Source: Coriobacteriia bacterium
Lineage (GTDB): Bacteria > Actinomycetota > Coriobacteriia > Anaerosomatales > Kmv31
Length of the DNA stretch: 42,732 nucleotides
Assembly (NCBI GenBank): GCA_014859305.1
Contig: JACUUM010000015.1
Location: 1 to 42,732 of the forward strand
Reading direction: 5' to 3'
Within the stretch, counting starts at the first letter, position 1. Each line of letters starts with the position of its first letter. Below, one piece after another: positions 32,747 through 42,732 of this stretch. The notes beneath the pieces are model-generated. The model had not been told where the DNA came from. It worked only from the letters and a program-made list of their open reading frames with translations, and made no database searches. The translations under genes were made by a program, and so were the position numbers.

Positions 32747-33718
32747 TCAGTCCATCCGGACCCAGAACGGTTCCGCGCCCTTGCGGCGGTAGACGGTCTC
32801 GATGAAGCGAACGTTGCCGCTGCCGCCGTCGATGGCCAGGGAGTGCGTGCGCGAGCCGGTGCCGAAGTACCGCACGCCCCGGAGCATCTCCCCGTCCGTC
32901 ACCCCTGTGGCCAGGAAGGCGGCTTCATCCGTGTTGACGAGGCAGTCCATGTCCAGGACCCCGTCGATGTCGCACTTGGACATCTTCTCCGCGCGAGCCC
33001 GCTCGTCTGCGTTGCGGAACTCGAACCGGCCCATGAACCCGCCGCCGATCGCCTTGATCGCGGCGCAGGCGAGGACGCCCTCGGGGGCCGCGCCGATGCC
33101 GAGATACAGATGGATGCCGGTGCCCTCGATACAGGTGGCTACGCATCCGAAGACGTCGCCGTCGGAGATCAGCCGGATCCGCGCCCCGCTCTCTCGGATC
33201 TCGCGGATCAGGTCCTCGTGGCGATCGCGGTCCAGCACGCACACCACGATGTCCTCGACGGGTCTGTCGAGGGCCCGAGCGACCGCGCGCACGTTCTCCG
33301 CCGGCGATGCGTCCACGTGCACCCCCGCTGCCGCGCGCGGTCCCGTGGCCACCTTGTACATGTAGGTGTCGGGCGCGTTCAGCAGCGTGCCCCGGGGGCC
33401 GAACGCGAGCACCGAGAGCGAGTTGGGCTGCCCGTGGGCGGTGAGGTTGGTCCCCTCGAGGGGGTCCACGGCGATGTCGATGGGCTCCCCGCCGTCGCGC
33501 CCGACCTTCTCTCCGATGTAGAGCATCGGCGCCTCGTCGCGCTCCCCCTCGCCGATGACGATCTCGCCGTCGATGTCGATCTCCGCGAGCGCCTTGCGCA
33601 TGGCGTCGACCGCGGCCTGGTCCGCGTCGTTCTTCCTACCCTTGCCCATCCAGCGTCCTGCAGCCAGCGCCGCGCACTCGGTGACCTCGAGCATCTCGAT
33701 GATCCGGGTGTTCCGCAT
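32747..33718 (-). CDS. glpX: Fructose-1,6-bisphosphatase class II
   Basis: Gluconeogenic enzyme that removes the 1-phosphate of fructose 1,6-bisphosphate. The 323-residue protein has the class II motifs GEGERDEAPMLYIGE and DPLEGTNL (metal and substrate binding) and the GIGAAPEGVLA element. ATG start with GAGGAGGG upstream. It follows rsmB by 84 bases and is the usual single-copy actinobacterial form. Confidence 0.95.
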   Translation of the reverse strand: MRNTRIIEMLEVTECAALAAGRWMGKGRKNDADQAAVDAMRKALAEIDIDGEIVIGEGERDEAPMLYIGEKVGRDGGEPIDIAVDPLEGTNLTAHGQPNSLSVLAFGPRGTLLNAPDTYMYKVATGPRAAAGVHVDASPAENVRAVARALDRPVEDIVVCVLDRDRHEDLIREIRESGARIRLISDGDVFGCVATCIEGTGIHLYLGIGAAPEGVLACAAIKAIGGGFMGRFEFRNADERARAEKMSKCDIDGVLDMDCLVNTDEAAFLATGVTDGEMLRGVRYFGTGSRTHSLAIDGGSGNVRFIETVYRRKGAEPFWVRMD

Positions 33719-33802
33719 GCGTGTCCCTCCTCGACCCCGCGGGCACCCGCCCGGCCTGCCGGCCGCCTCCGGCGCCGGCGCCCGACCCGCGCCCGAGGCG
33801 TG

Positions 33803-35164
33803 TCAGGATGCGCGCTCCAGGGCGGCGACGAAGTGACCGTCCGGTCCGTCCCGCTCCGGAAGGGACCGGAACCATCCCTCCGCGGCGACGAACCGGCGCA
33901 TCCCGGCCGGGACGGCGCCCCCGAGCGGCCGCGCGAAGAACCCCTTCCCCTCCCCTGCGAGGAAGGCCCCCACGACGTCCTCGTTCTCGATGCGGGAGAT
34001 GCTGCAGGTCGAGTACACCACAACGCCGCCCGGCCGCACAAGCGAGGCCGCCGAGGCCAGCAACCGGGACTGGAGCCCGGAGAGCCGCTCGAGGTCGTCG
34101 CGGCGCAGACGCCACCGCCTCTCGGGATGGCGCCTGAGCGTGCCGAGGTTGCTGCACGGCGCGTCCAGCAGCACCCTGTCGAGTCCGCCGGCGGCCGGCA
34201 ACCCCTCTATGGAGGAGGGATCCGTCGCGTCCCCGACGAGCGCCGTGACTCCGGGCACCCCGAGCCGGCGCATCCGCCCGCGGAGCACCTCGACCTTGAA
34301 CGGGTGGACGTCGAGCGCGAACAGGCGGGCGCGGCCGCCCGCAGCGACCGCGTGCGCCTGAACCAGCATGGTCTTGCCTCCCCTGCCCGCGGCCAGGTCG
34401 GCCACCACCTCTCCGGGCAGGGCGCCGAGGACGAGCGGCGCGACCTGGGCGGCTGCGTCCATCACGACCGCGAGGCCCTCGGCGAGAGCGCGCGAGCGCA
34501 CCCCGTGGCTCGGCGAAGCGCAAAGAACGCAGCCCATGGGGTCGCAAGCCCGGGGTTCGGCGCCGTCCTCGCTGAGAGAGGCGACCAGCGCCTCGAAGCC
34601 GCCTCTGAAGGGGTTGTGCGCGAGGTACAGGGGCGCCGGCTCGCAGTGCGCGGCGAGCACGCGCGACGCGGTGTCGCGCCCGAGGTCGGCGATGAGGGAG
34701 TCGACGAGCCAGCGCGGATGCGCCGTCGCGCGCGCGAGGGCCCCGTCGTCGCTCGCGGGGTCGCCCCATGGGAAGGACGGGGCCTCCTCCGCGAGCCGCC
34801 GCAGCACGGCGTTGGCCATGGGGGCTGCCTCCCGCCGTGCGCGGCGCACGGCCTCGACCCCTTCGTTCACCGCGGCGCGCGGCGGCGTGCGGGCGAAGAG
34901 CAGCTCGTAGGCGGCCAGGCGAAGGGCGTCCCGAACCTTCGGTTCGACGGAACCGGGACGGTCGAGGAACCGCTCGAGGGCCTCGTCGAGCACGCCCTCG
35001 GCCTGCAGCGTGCCGTACGCCAGCCGGGTCGCGAGAGCGCGGTCCCGTGGCCCCGGGCCGCGTCTGTCGAGCACGGCCTCGAGCACCGCCGGCGCGTACC
35101 CGTGTCGCCGGCGGACCTCGCCGAGGACCTCCAGGGCGGCCGCGCGGGCCGGCGCGACGCTCAC
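33803..35164 (-). CDS. rsmB: 16S rRNA (cytosine967-C5)-methyltransferase RsmB
   Basis: SAM-dependent methyltransferase of 16S rRNA. The 453-residue product has an N-terminal NusB-like RNA-binding domain (residues about 1-140) and a C-terminal methyltransferase domain with DLAAGRGGKT, catalytic-type cysteines in DAPCSNLGTLRRHPE and STCSI. GTG at 35162-35164 overlaps the fmt stop by 4 bases (GTGA). The frame stays open far upstream through fmt, but that part is not coding. Confidence 0.94.
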   Translation of the reverse strand: MSVAPARAAALEVLGEVRRRHGYAPAVLEAVLDRRGPGPRDRALATRLAYGTLQAEGVLDEALERFLDRPGSVEPKVRDALRLAAYELLFARTPPRAAVNEGVEAVRRARREAAPMANAVLRRLAEEAPSFPWGDPASDDGALARATAHPRWLVDSLIADLGRDTASRVLAAHCEPAPLYLAHNPFRGGFEALVASLSEDGAEPRACDPMGCVLCASPSHGVRSRALAEGLAVVMDAAAQVAPLVLGALPGEVVADLAAGRGGKTMLVQAHAVAAGGRARLFALDVHPFKVEVLRGRMRRLGVPGVTALVGDATDPSSIEGLPAAGGLDRVLLDAPCSNLGTLRRHPERRWRLRRDDLERLSGLQSRLLASAASLVRPGGVVVYSTCSISRIENEDVVGAFLAGEGKGFFARPLGGAVPAGMRRFVAAEGWFRSLPERDGPDGHFVAALERAS

Positions 35165-36084
35165 GCCCAGCTGTCCCAGGTCGCGCCCGGCGGGAAACGC
35201 GCTCCTCGGGCGAACGCGGCGCCGTCCATCTCCCCGCGGCCCTCGGGCCGGACGCGGTCGAGCCGCAGGGCGCCGTCGGCCAGCCCCAGGTGCAGCCCGT
35301 CCCGGGTCGCGGACACGCCTCCCGGAGCGAGCCGCTCGGGGGAGGGCGCCGCGGCGACCACCACGACACGCTTCTGCCCGACGAGCGCCCGGCACGGCGC
35401 GCTGGCGGTGGACGCGCGGACGCGGCGCAGCGCGGCGTCGACCGGAAGCGAAGGGTGGAGCGCGACGTCTTCGGCTGTGACCTTCGGGGCGTACGTCGCG
35501 CGGGTCTCGTCTTGCGCGACCCACACGACCGTCCCGCGCTCCATCTCGCCAAGCACGGCGACGAGCGCCGCCGCACCGGCCTCGGCGAGCGCGCCCGAGA
35601 GCGCCGCGGCGTCGGCGTCCCCGACGGGGACCTCGACGCGCGCGGCGTACGGACCGGCGTCGAGCTCTCTCACCACACGCATGATGGTGACCCCCGTCCG
35701 CTCGGCGCCCTCGAGGATCGCTCTCTGGACCGGAGCAGCCCCCCGGTACTCGGGAAGCAGCGACGCGTGCACGTTCACGCAGCCCAGCGGCGGCACGGCG
35801 AGGATCTCGTCCGGCAGCAGCAGCCCGTAAGCGGCGACGCACACGGCGTCCGGGCGCAGCGCGGAGAGCCGCTCCGTCTCCGCCGGGTCGCGAAGCGTCG
35901 GGGGCTGGACCACCGCGAGACCGAGCTCCTCGGCGGTGGTCTTGACCGGGGACGGAGTCGGAGTCCTGCCCCGGCCCGAGGGCTTGTCGGGACGCGTGTA
36001 CACAGCGGCGACCTCGTGGCGGGAGGCCACCGCGCGCAGCGAGGGCAAAGCGAACGCGGGAGTGCCCATGAATACGACGCGCAT
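35161..36084 (-). CDS. fmt: Methionyl-tRNA formyltransferase
   Basis: Formylates initiator Met-tRNA with 10-formyl-tetrahydrofolate. The 307-residue protein starts MRVVFMGTPAFALPSL, has the catalytic Asn/His motif NVHASLLPEYRGAAP and the Asp of ELDAGPY, and a C-terminal tRNA-binding domain. ATG at 36082-36084 with GGAGG directly upstream. It lies 53 bases after def and is coupled to rsmB, the common def-fmt-rsmB order. Confidence 0.96.
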   Translation of the reverse strand: MRVVFMGTPAFALPSLRAVASRHEVAAVYTRPDKPSGRGRTPTPSPVKTTAEELGLAVVQPPTLRDPAETERLSALRPDAVCVAAYGLLLPDEILAVPPLGCVNVHASLLPEYRGAAPVQRAILEGAERTGVTIMRVVRELDAGPYAARVEVPVGDADAAALSGALAEAGAAALVAVLGEMERGTVVWVAQDETRATYAPKVTAEDVALHPSLPVDAALRRVRASTASAPCRALVGQKRVVVVAAAPSPERLAPGGVSATRDGLHLGLADGALRLDRVRPEGRGEMDGAAFARGARFPPGATWDSWA

Positions 36085-36137
36085 CCCCCTCCTTCCCCGG
36101 CGGCTCGACCAGCCGCCAGGTCCGGTCCCGGTGTCGA

Positions 36138-36647
36138 TCAGGTCCCTTCGGCCGGGGCCTCCGCGGAGGCGCACAGCTCGTTGTAGCGCCTGAGCGCCGC
36201 CTTGCGGTCCTCGGGCGAGGCCCGGTCGAGGATCAGCGTGCCGTCGAGGTGGTCGATCTCGTGCTGCAGCACGCGGGCCAGCAACCCTTGACCCTCGATG
36301 CGGACGGGCTTGCCTGCGACCGTCAGCCCCTCGCATGCCACATGGACGGAACGCGGTACCGGCACCGTGATACCCGGAAGCGACAGGCAGCCCTCCTCGT
36401 CGACCTCCTGGTCCTCCGAGCGCTCGACGACGACCGGGTTGCACATCGCGATCACACGTTCGTCCACGTCGAAGACGATCACGCGCTTCAACACGCCGAT
36501 CTGGGGCGCGGCGAGGCCGACGCCCGGCGCTTCCCGCATCGTGCGCCCCATCTCCGCCGCGAGCTCGCCCAGCGAGGCGTCGCCGGGCGGGTCCACTTCC
36601 TCGGCGCGCTGCTTCAGCACAGGGTTCGGGTGGCTCAGTATCCTCAT
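36138..36647 (-). CDS. def: Peptide deformylase
   Basis: Removes the formyl group from new proteins, the partner step to Fmt. The 169-residue metalloenzyme has all three motifs: GVGLAAPQIG (42-51), EGCLS (85-89, metal Cys) and HEIDH (129-133). ATG at 36645-36647 is chosen from the MRILSHPNPVLK N terminus; the ribosome site is weak (GAGG too close). A TAGAAT box lies upstream at 36718-36723, but no -35 is seen. Confidence 0.95.
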   Translation of the reverse strand: MRILSHPNPVLKQRAEEVDPPGDASLGELAAEMGRTMREAPGVGLAAPQIGVLKRVIVFDVDERVIAMCNPVVVERSEDQEVDEEGCLSLPGITVPVPRSVHVACEGLTVAGKPVRIEGQGLLARVLQHEIDHLDGTLILDRASPEDRKAALRRYNELCASAEAPAEGT

Positions 36648-36743
36648 CGCCTCACGGTCCGTGTCGGCAGGCCGGCTGCGCCGGCGCGTGCTTGCGGGGA
36701 TACCCCGCCGGCCACACATTCTACACGCCCCGGCCGCGGTTCC

Positions 36744-38975
36744 TCACGTCGTGTCGGCCGGGTCCACGTCGGCACAGACGGTCACGCCCTCGGTCCGCCG
36801 GAGGGCCTCGAGGGCCGAGCGCACCGGGAGCGAGACCTGGGCGCGGGGGGGTGCCTTGAGGAGGACGTGCCAGCGGTGGGCGCGCTGGATGCGCGCGAGG
36901 GGGGCGGGGGCGGGTCCGAGCACGCGCCACCCGGGAGGGATCCTCGAGCGCAGCTGCGAGGCGAGGTCTTCGGCCACCGACCGGACCGCCTCCAGGCTCT
37001 CGCCCGAGACGAGCGCGTTGACGAGGCGGCCGAAGGGCGGGAATCCGAGCTCGCGGCGAAGGGCGCTCTCGGAGGCGACGAGCGCTTCGCGGTCGTGCCT
37101 GACCGCCGCCGATATCGCCGGGTGGCCCGGCCAGTACGTCTGGACGATCACCCGCCCGCCGGCCTCCCCTCGCCCCGCTCGCCCTGCGACCTGCTCGAGC
37201 ATCTGCCAGGTCCGTTCGGCCGCGCGGAAGTCAGGGAGGCGGAGCGCCGTGTCGGCGCTGATGACCCCCACGAGCGTGACCTCGGGGTAGTCGAGCCCCT
37301 TGGCGATCATCTGCGTTCCGAGCAGGACGCCCGAACGCAGGGCTTCGAACTCGGCGAGGCGCCGCTCGTGGCCACCCTTGCCGCGCGTCGTGTCGGCGTC
37401 CATCCTCACGACCGGCAGCCCGGGCAGCGCCGAGGAGAGCTCCGCTTCAACCCGCTGCGTACCCGCGCCGAAGCGCCTCAGGTACGGGCTTCCGCACGCG
37501 GGGCAGGCGACCGGCGCGGCCGAGGAGGCGCCGCAGTGGTGGCACAGGAGGCGTGAGCCGGCCTCGTGGTACGTGAGCGAGGTGGAGCAGTCCTCGCAGC
37601 CCGGCACGTAGCCGCACTCTCGGCACAGCAGGAAGGAGGCGAAGCCGCGGCGGTTCAGCAGCAGCACCGCCTTGTCGCCCGCGTCCCGCACGGCCTCGAG
37701 CGCGCCGCGCAGCTCCGCCGAGAACATCGAGCGGTTGCCGGCGGTGAACTCGGCGCCCATGTCGACCACCGTCACCGGCGGCAGCCCTCCGCCGGTGGCG
37801 CGCTCCGGCATCGGGACGTGGATCCAACGCTCCTCCACGGCGGCGTGGAGCGTCTCGATGGAGGGCGTGGCGCTACCCAGGACGAGGGCGGCACCGAGCG
37901 ACTCGGCGAGCCGTCGCGCGACCTGACGGGCGTGGTAGCGGGGAGCCGAACCCTGCTTGTAGGACGCTTCGTGCTCCTCGTCCATGACGATCAGTCGCAG
38001 GTCGGGCACCGGCGCGAAGACCGCGGAGCGTGCTCCGACCACGAGGCGCGCGGCGCCGGAGTGCACGAGATCCCACTGGTCGTACCGCTCGCCGGCGGGC
38101 AGGGCGCTGTGCAGGACCGCGACCAGTCCTCCGAAACGCGCCCGGAAGCGCCCGACGGTCTGAGGGGTGAGGGAGATCTCCGGCACGAGGACCATCGCGC
38201 CGCCGCCGGAGTCCAGCACGCGCTCGACAGCCCGCATGTAGACCTCCGTCTTGCCCGACCCCGTGACGCCGTCGAGCAGCACGTTGCCGCCGCCGGCGGA
38301 GAGCGCCGCCTCGACCGCGGCCAGTGCGCTCTCCTGACCGGCCGTCAGGGACTCGGGGCGGGGGGCGGCGCGCGCGGGTCCGCTCGTGTTCCTGAAGCGC
38401 CGACGGCGCTCGATGCGCAGCACGCCCCCGGCCTCCAGGCGCCTCAGAGCCCCGTCCACCCCGCCGAGGTCGGCGGCGAGCTCGGCGGCGCGCACCGGGC
38501 CCGCGGAGAGCGCGTCGAGCACGGCGCGCTGAGTGGTGGCGCGAGCGGCGGGCACGTGACTGCGCCCCTCTTCGGTCAGCTCGACCCAGCGGTCGTCCAC
38601 CGGGCCGGTCTCGGGCCGCCGCAGCGTCCAAGCGCCGGTAGCCGCGTCCTTCACCGCCCTCGGGGTGCCCCCGGGAGGCAGGAAGAGGCGTAGCGCCTCG
38701 GAGAGCGGGCAGACGTACTCCTGCGCGATCCAACGGGCGACCTGCGCGCGCTCAGGGGAGAAGAACGGCCCTCCGAGCAGGGCGCGCACCGGCTTGAGCC
38801 TGGGGTGCCTGCTGTCCTCGGCGCCACCCACGACATAGCCCACGGCCGGGCGCCCGGCGAAGTCGACGAGCACGCACGAGCCCACCTGGAGACCGGGGAG
38901 CCTCTCGGCGAGGTAGTCGAAGGGGGCGTCGATCCCCCGGGCGGGGACGTCGACGACGACGTGCGCGACGCGCAC
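36744..38975 (-). CDS. priA: Primosomal protein N' (PriA helicase)
   Basis: Restarts stalled replication forks by loading DnaB. The 743-residue protein has the N-terminal DNA-binding domain (VAHVVVDVPARGIDAPFDY), helicase motifs VTGSGKTEVYM and DEEHEASYKQ, eight zinc-binding cysteines in four CxxC pairs (CREC, CEDC, CHHC, CPAC), and TQMIAKGLDYPEVTLVGV. GTG at 38973-38975 is chosen: AAGGAGG is 5 bases upstream. An in-frame ATG at 39030-39032 would add 19 residues and overlaps the hairpin region. Confidence 0.95.
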   Translation of the reverse strand: MRVAHVVVDVPARGIDAPFDYLAERLPGLQVGSCVLVDFAGRPAVGYVVGGAEDSRHPRLKPVRALLGGPFFSPERAQVARWIAQEYVCPLSEALRLFLPPGGTPRAVKDAATGAWTLRRPETGPVDDRWVELTEEGRSHVPAARATTQRAVLDALSAGPVRAAELAADLGGVDGALRRLEAGGVLRIERRRRFRNTSGPARAAPRPESLTAGQESALAAVEAALSAGGGNVLLDGVTGSGKTEVYMRAVERVLDSGGGAMVLVPEISLTPQTVGRFRARFGGLVAVLHSALPAGERYDQWDLVHSGAARLVVGARSAVFAPVPDLRLIVMDEEHEASYKQGSAPRYHARQVARRLAESLGAALVLGSATPSIETLHAAVEERWIHVPMPERATGGGLPPVTVVDMGAEFTAGNRSMFSAELRGALEAVRDAGDKAVLLLNRRGFASFLLCRECGYVPGCEDCSTSLTYHEAGSRLLCHHCGASSAAPVACPACGSPYLRRFGAGTQRVEAELSSALPGLPVVRMDADTTRGKGGHERRLAEFEALRSGVLLGTQMIAKGLDYPEVTLVGVISADTALRLPDFRAAERTWQMLEQVAGRAGRGEAGGRVIVQTYWPGHPAISAAVRHDREALVASESALRRELGFPPFGRLVNALVSGESLEAVRSVAEDLASQLRSRIPPGWRVLGPAPAPLARIQRAHRWHVLLKAPPRAQVSLPVRSALEALRRTEGVTVCADVDPADTT

Positions 38976-39018
38976 GAGCACCTCCTTGCGCGGGTCGGGA
39001 AGCGCCCCCAGCATAACG

Positions 39019-39047
39019 GAGGCCGCCGACATCGAGCCGGCGGCCTC
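39019..39047 (-). terminator. 10-bp hairpin after metK
   Basis: GAGGCCGCCG and CGGCGGCCTC form a perfect 10-bp stem with a 9-base loop, 24 bases after the metK stop. Only two U residues follow closely, so termination may be partial. It could separate metK from priA. Confidence 0.5.
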
Positions 39048-39071
39048 GCGCGACGCTCGCAGCCCGCGGCC

Positions 39072-40331
39072 CTACTCGGCGAGCCCGGCGGCCTCGGCCA
39101 GCGCGGCGCCCTTGTCCGTCCGCTCCCACGTGAAGTCCTTGTCGGCCCGTCCGAAGTGACCGTATGCGGCCGTCTTGCGGTAGATCGGGCGGCGCAGGTC
39201 GAGGTCGCGGATGATGGCGGCCGGGCGAAGGTCGAAGACCTCGTCGACGGCCTTCTCGATCGCGCCGATCGCGACCCTCTCGGTGCCGAAACACTCGACC
39301 ATGACCGAGAGCGGGTGCGCCACGCCGATCGCGTAGGCGAGCTGCACCTCGCAGCGGTCCGCCAGGCCCCCGGCCACGACGTTCTTGGCCACCCACCGCG
39401 CGCCGTATGCCCCGGAGCGGTCCACCTTCGTGCAGTCCTTGCCCGAGAAGGCGCCGCCGCCGTGGCGCCCGGTGCCACCGTAGCTGTCGACGATGACCTT
39501 GCGCCCGGTGACCCCGGTGTCGCCCATGGGCCCGCCGATGACGAAGCGGCCGGTGGGGTTGATGAACACCCTCGCGTCCTTGTACGCGATGCCTTCGAGA
39601 TCGAAGACCGGTCTGATCACGTTCTCTATGAGGTCGGGCCTGAGCAAGCCGTCGATGTCCACGCCGTCGGCATGCTGGGCGGCGATCACGATCTTCTCCA
39701 CCGACACGGGCCTGTCGTCGACGTAGCGGACCGTCACCTGCGTCTTGCCGTCGGGGCGCAGGTAGTCCAGCACCTCCGCCTTGCGGACCGCGGTCAGACG
39801 TTCGGCGAGGCGGTGCGCGAGGTATATCGGCATCGGCATGAGCTGGCTCGTCTCGTTGACCGCGTAGCCGAACATCATCCCCTGGTCGCCGGCGCCCTCG
39901 AGGTCCAGCGGGTCGCCGTTCTCACCGTGCTGCACCTCGTAGGACTGGTCCACCCCCATCGCGATGTCGGGCGACTGCTCGTGGATGGCCGTGATCACCC
40001 CGCACGTCTCGTAGTCGAACCCGTACTTGGCGCGCGTGTAGCCGATGTCCTTCACGACGCTGCGCACGACCGCTGGGATGTCGATGTAGGCGTGCGTCCT
40101 GATCTCGCCCGAGACGACCACGAGGCCGGTGGTCGCGAGCGTCTCGCAAGCGACCCGCACGTACTCGGCGGAGGCCCCGGAGCCGGAGTCGGTGACGTAG
40201 CCCTCCTCGGCGAGCTTCGCCTCGCGGGCGATGATCGCGTCGAGGATGGCGTCCGATATCTGGTCGCACATCTTGTCGGGATGACCTTCGGTCACCGACT
40301 CGGAGGTGAACAGGTAGTCTCGCTCCGGCAT
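39072..40331 (-). CDS. metK: S-adenosylmethionine synthetase
   Basis: Makes S-adenosylmethionine from methionine and ATP. The 419-residue protein has [12 protein letters not shown] at the N terminus, [12 protein letters not shown], and [16 protein letters not shown] for phosphate and metal binding. It is about 30 residues longer than the common 384-residue form, from small insertions. ATG start preceded by AAGGAGG. Expression is controlled by the SAM-I riboswitch and terminator immediately upstream, a direct product feedback. Confidence 0.96.
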   Translation of the reverse strand: MPERDYLFTSESVTEGHPDKMCDQISDAILDAIIAREAKLAEEGYVTDSGSGASAEYVRVACETLATTGLVVVSGEIRTHAYIDIPAVVRSVVKDIGYTRAKYGFDYETCGVITAIHEQSPDIAMGVDQSYEVQHGENGDPLDLEGAGDQGMMFGYAVNETSQLMPMPIYLAHRLAERLTAVRKAEVLDYLRPDGKTQVTVRYVDDRPVSVEKIVIAAQHADGVDIDGLLRPDLIENVIRPVFDLEGIAYKDARVFINPTGRFVIGGPMGDTGVTGRKVIVDSYGGTGRHGGGAFSGKDCTKVDRSGAYGARWVAKNVVAGGLADRCEVQLAYAIGVAHPLSVMVECFGTERVAIGAIEKAVDEVFDLRPAAIIRDLDLRRPIYRKTAAYGHFGRADKDFTWERTDKGAALAEAAGLAE

Positions 40332-40373
40332 GGGGCCTCCTTGTCCCGAAGGGAGCCGCGGCCCCCGTCGACG

Positions 40374-40402
40374 AAAACACCCTCGCCCGGTCGGACGAGG
40401 GT
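40374..40402 (-). terminator. Riboswitch-linked intrinsic terminator before metK
   Basis: ACCCTCG and CGAGGGT form a 7-bp stem with a 10-base loop, followed on the minus strand by GUUUUC. The 5' arm (CCCUC) is complementary to GAGGG at the 3' side of the aptamer P1, so aptamer folding and antitermination exclude each other. With SAM bound, the terminator should form. Confidence 0.85.
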
Positions 40403-40434
40403 CTTCGCGCGCGTGCCGGCAGCGCAGCTATTCC

Positions 40435-40562
40435 CTCATCTTCCAGGCGTCGTGCCTGCCGCGACTTGGCACCGTGCGTCGTATTCACGCCGGTTGCCGG
40501 GGCTTCACAGGGCGCGGTCCCTCTGCCCTCTGCAGCCGCTCGCGCGGCTGCCTCGTGATGAG
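40435..40562 (-). ncRNA. SAM-I (S-box) riboswitch
   Basis: On the minus strand: P1 CUCAUC/GAUGAG (40557-40562 and 40435-40440); P2 with GGGC/GCCC and a kink-turn (AGA and UGUGA); conserved GCCCCGGCAACC; GGUGCCAA; P4 CAGGC/GCCUG; and GGAAGAUGAG. The P2 loop CCGCG (40513-40517) is complementary to CGCGG (40459-40463), the pseudoknot of this class. An extra 8-bp hairpin with a GCGA loop (40532-40551) is inserted between P1 and P2. Confidence 0.95.
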
Positions 40563-40569
40563 CACGCAG

Positions 40570-40598
40570 ACCGTACCACGCCCGGTTCGCACTGCCAA
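40570..40598 (-). promoter_or_regulatory. Predicted promoter of metK
   Basis: TTGGCA (40593-40598) and TACGGT (40570-40575) with a 17-base spacer. The predicted start near 40563 is one base before the riboswitch P1 helix. Confidence 0.7.
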
Positions 40599-40621
40599 GG
40601 GCGGAGCTCTCCGTCAGCGGG

Positions 40622-42732
<2,111 letters not shown>

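Noticed and set aside
39072-40331. Pro-to-Cys change in the MetK motif [10 protein letters not shown]
   Set aside because: This position varies among MetK proteins (Pro or Ala also occur), so it is not evidence of altered function.

Overview
The window is high-GC DNA packed with bacterial housekeeping genes, almost all on the minus strand. Gene order (rpsP, ffh, ftsY, smc, rnc, yceD, a coiled-coil protein, coaD, rsmD, recG, FakA-like, rpmB) is the ancestral actinobacterial order. The content (type II fatty-acid synthesis with FabK, ADP-forming acetyl-CoA synthetase, FakA/FakB, CWB2 surface repeats, SAM-I and TPP riboswitches) points to a deep-branching anaerobic actinomycetote, such as a Coriobacteriia or Anaerosomatales relative. 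That placement is an inference from content; no rRNA is present.

Layout, read along the minus strand from high to low coordinates. (1) 42606-42732: start of gltX on the plus strand, divergent from a secreted CWB2 cell-wall-binding protein. (2) 40598-32747: a SAM-I riboswitch with terminator controls metK, followed by priA, def, fmt, rsmB and glpX. (3) 32688-30068: an fmdB-type zinc-ribbon gene (plus strand) is divergent from a wall-associated pair: a PASTA protein with a catalytically dead amidase fold, apparently translated from a leaderless mRNA, and an M23 endopeptidase-like protein. (4) 29961-28536: a TPP riboswitch ahead of thiT-thiN. (5) 28518-26621: a GAF/HD-GYP sensor gene whose promoter carries a perfect CRP-type site. 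(6) rpmB (plus) and a divergent long cluster that starts with a DUF1858 protein and Asp23, then fatty-acid kinase (fakA, DegV/FakB), recG, rsmD, coaD, a coiled-coil septation-type protein, yceD, rpmF, an acetyl-CoA synthetase/DRTGG pair and plsX. (7) 14228-2000: the fab operon (fabH, fabK, fabD, fabG, acpP, a second FabK-like flavoprotein, fabF) runs on into rnc, smc, ftsY and lepB. (8) ffh and rpsP with their own promoters.

The window links membrane-lipid supply (acetyl-CoA, PlsX, Fab, Fak) with membrane protein insertion (SRP, SRP receptor, signal peptidase) and chromosome organisation (SMC). Many neighbours overlap by 4 bases (ATGA or GTGA), which implies translational coupling.

No gene-free stretch exceeds 300 bases. 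The two largest gaps (40332-40621 and 29789-30067) hold the two riboswitches. I saw no tRNA, rRNA, CRISPR array, insertion sequence or phage gene. No entirely new multi-gene system is evident. The most unusual items are the PASTA pseudo-amidase with leaderless start, the hairpin inserted in the SAM-I junction, the CRP-type site before the HD-GYP gene, and the acetyl-CoA synthetase/DRTGG pair inside the rpmF-plsX region.
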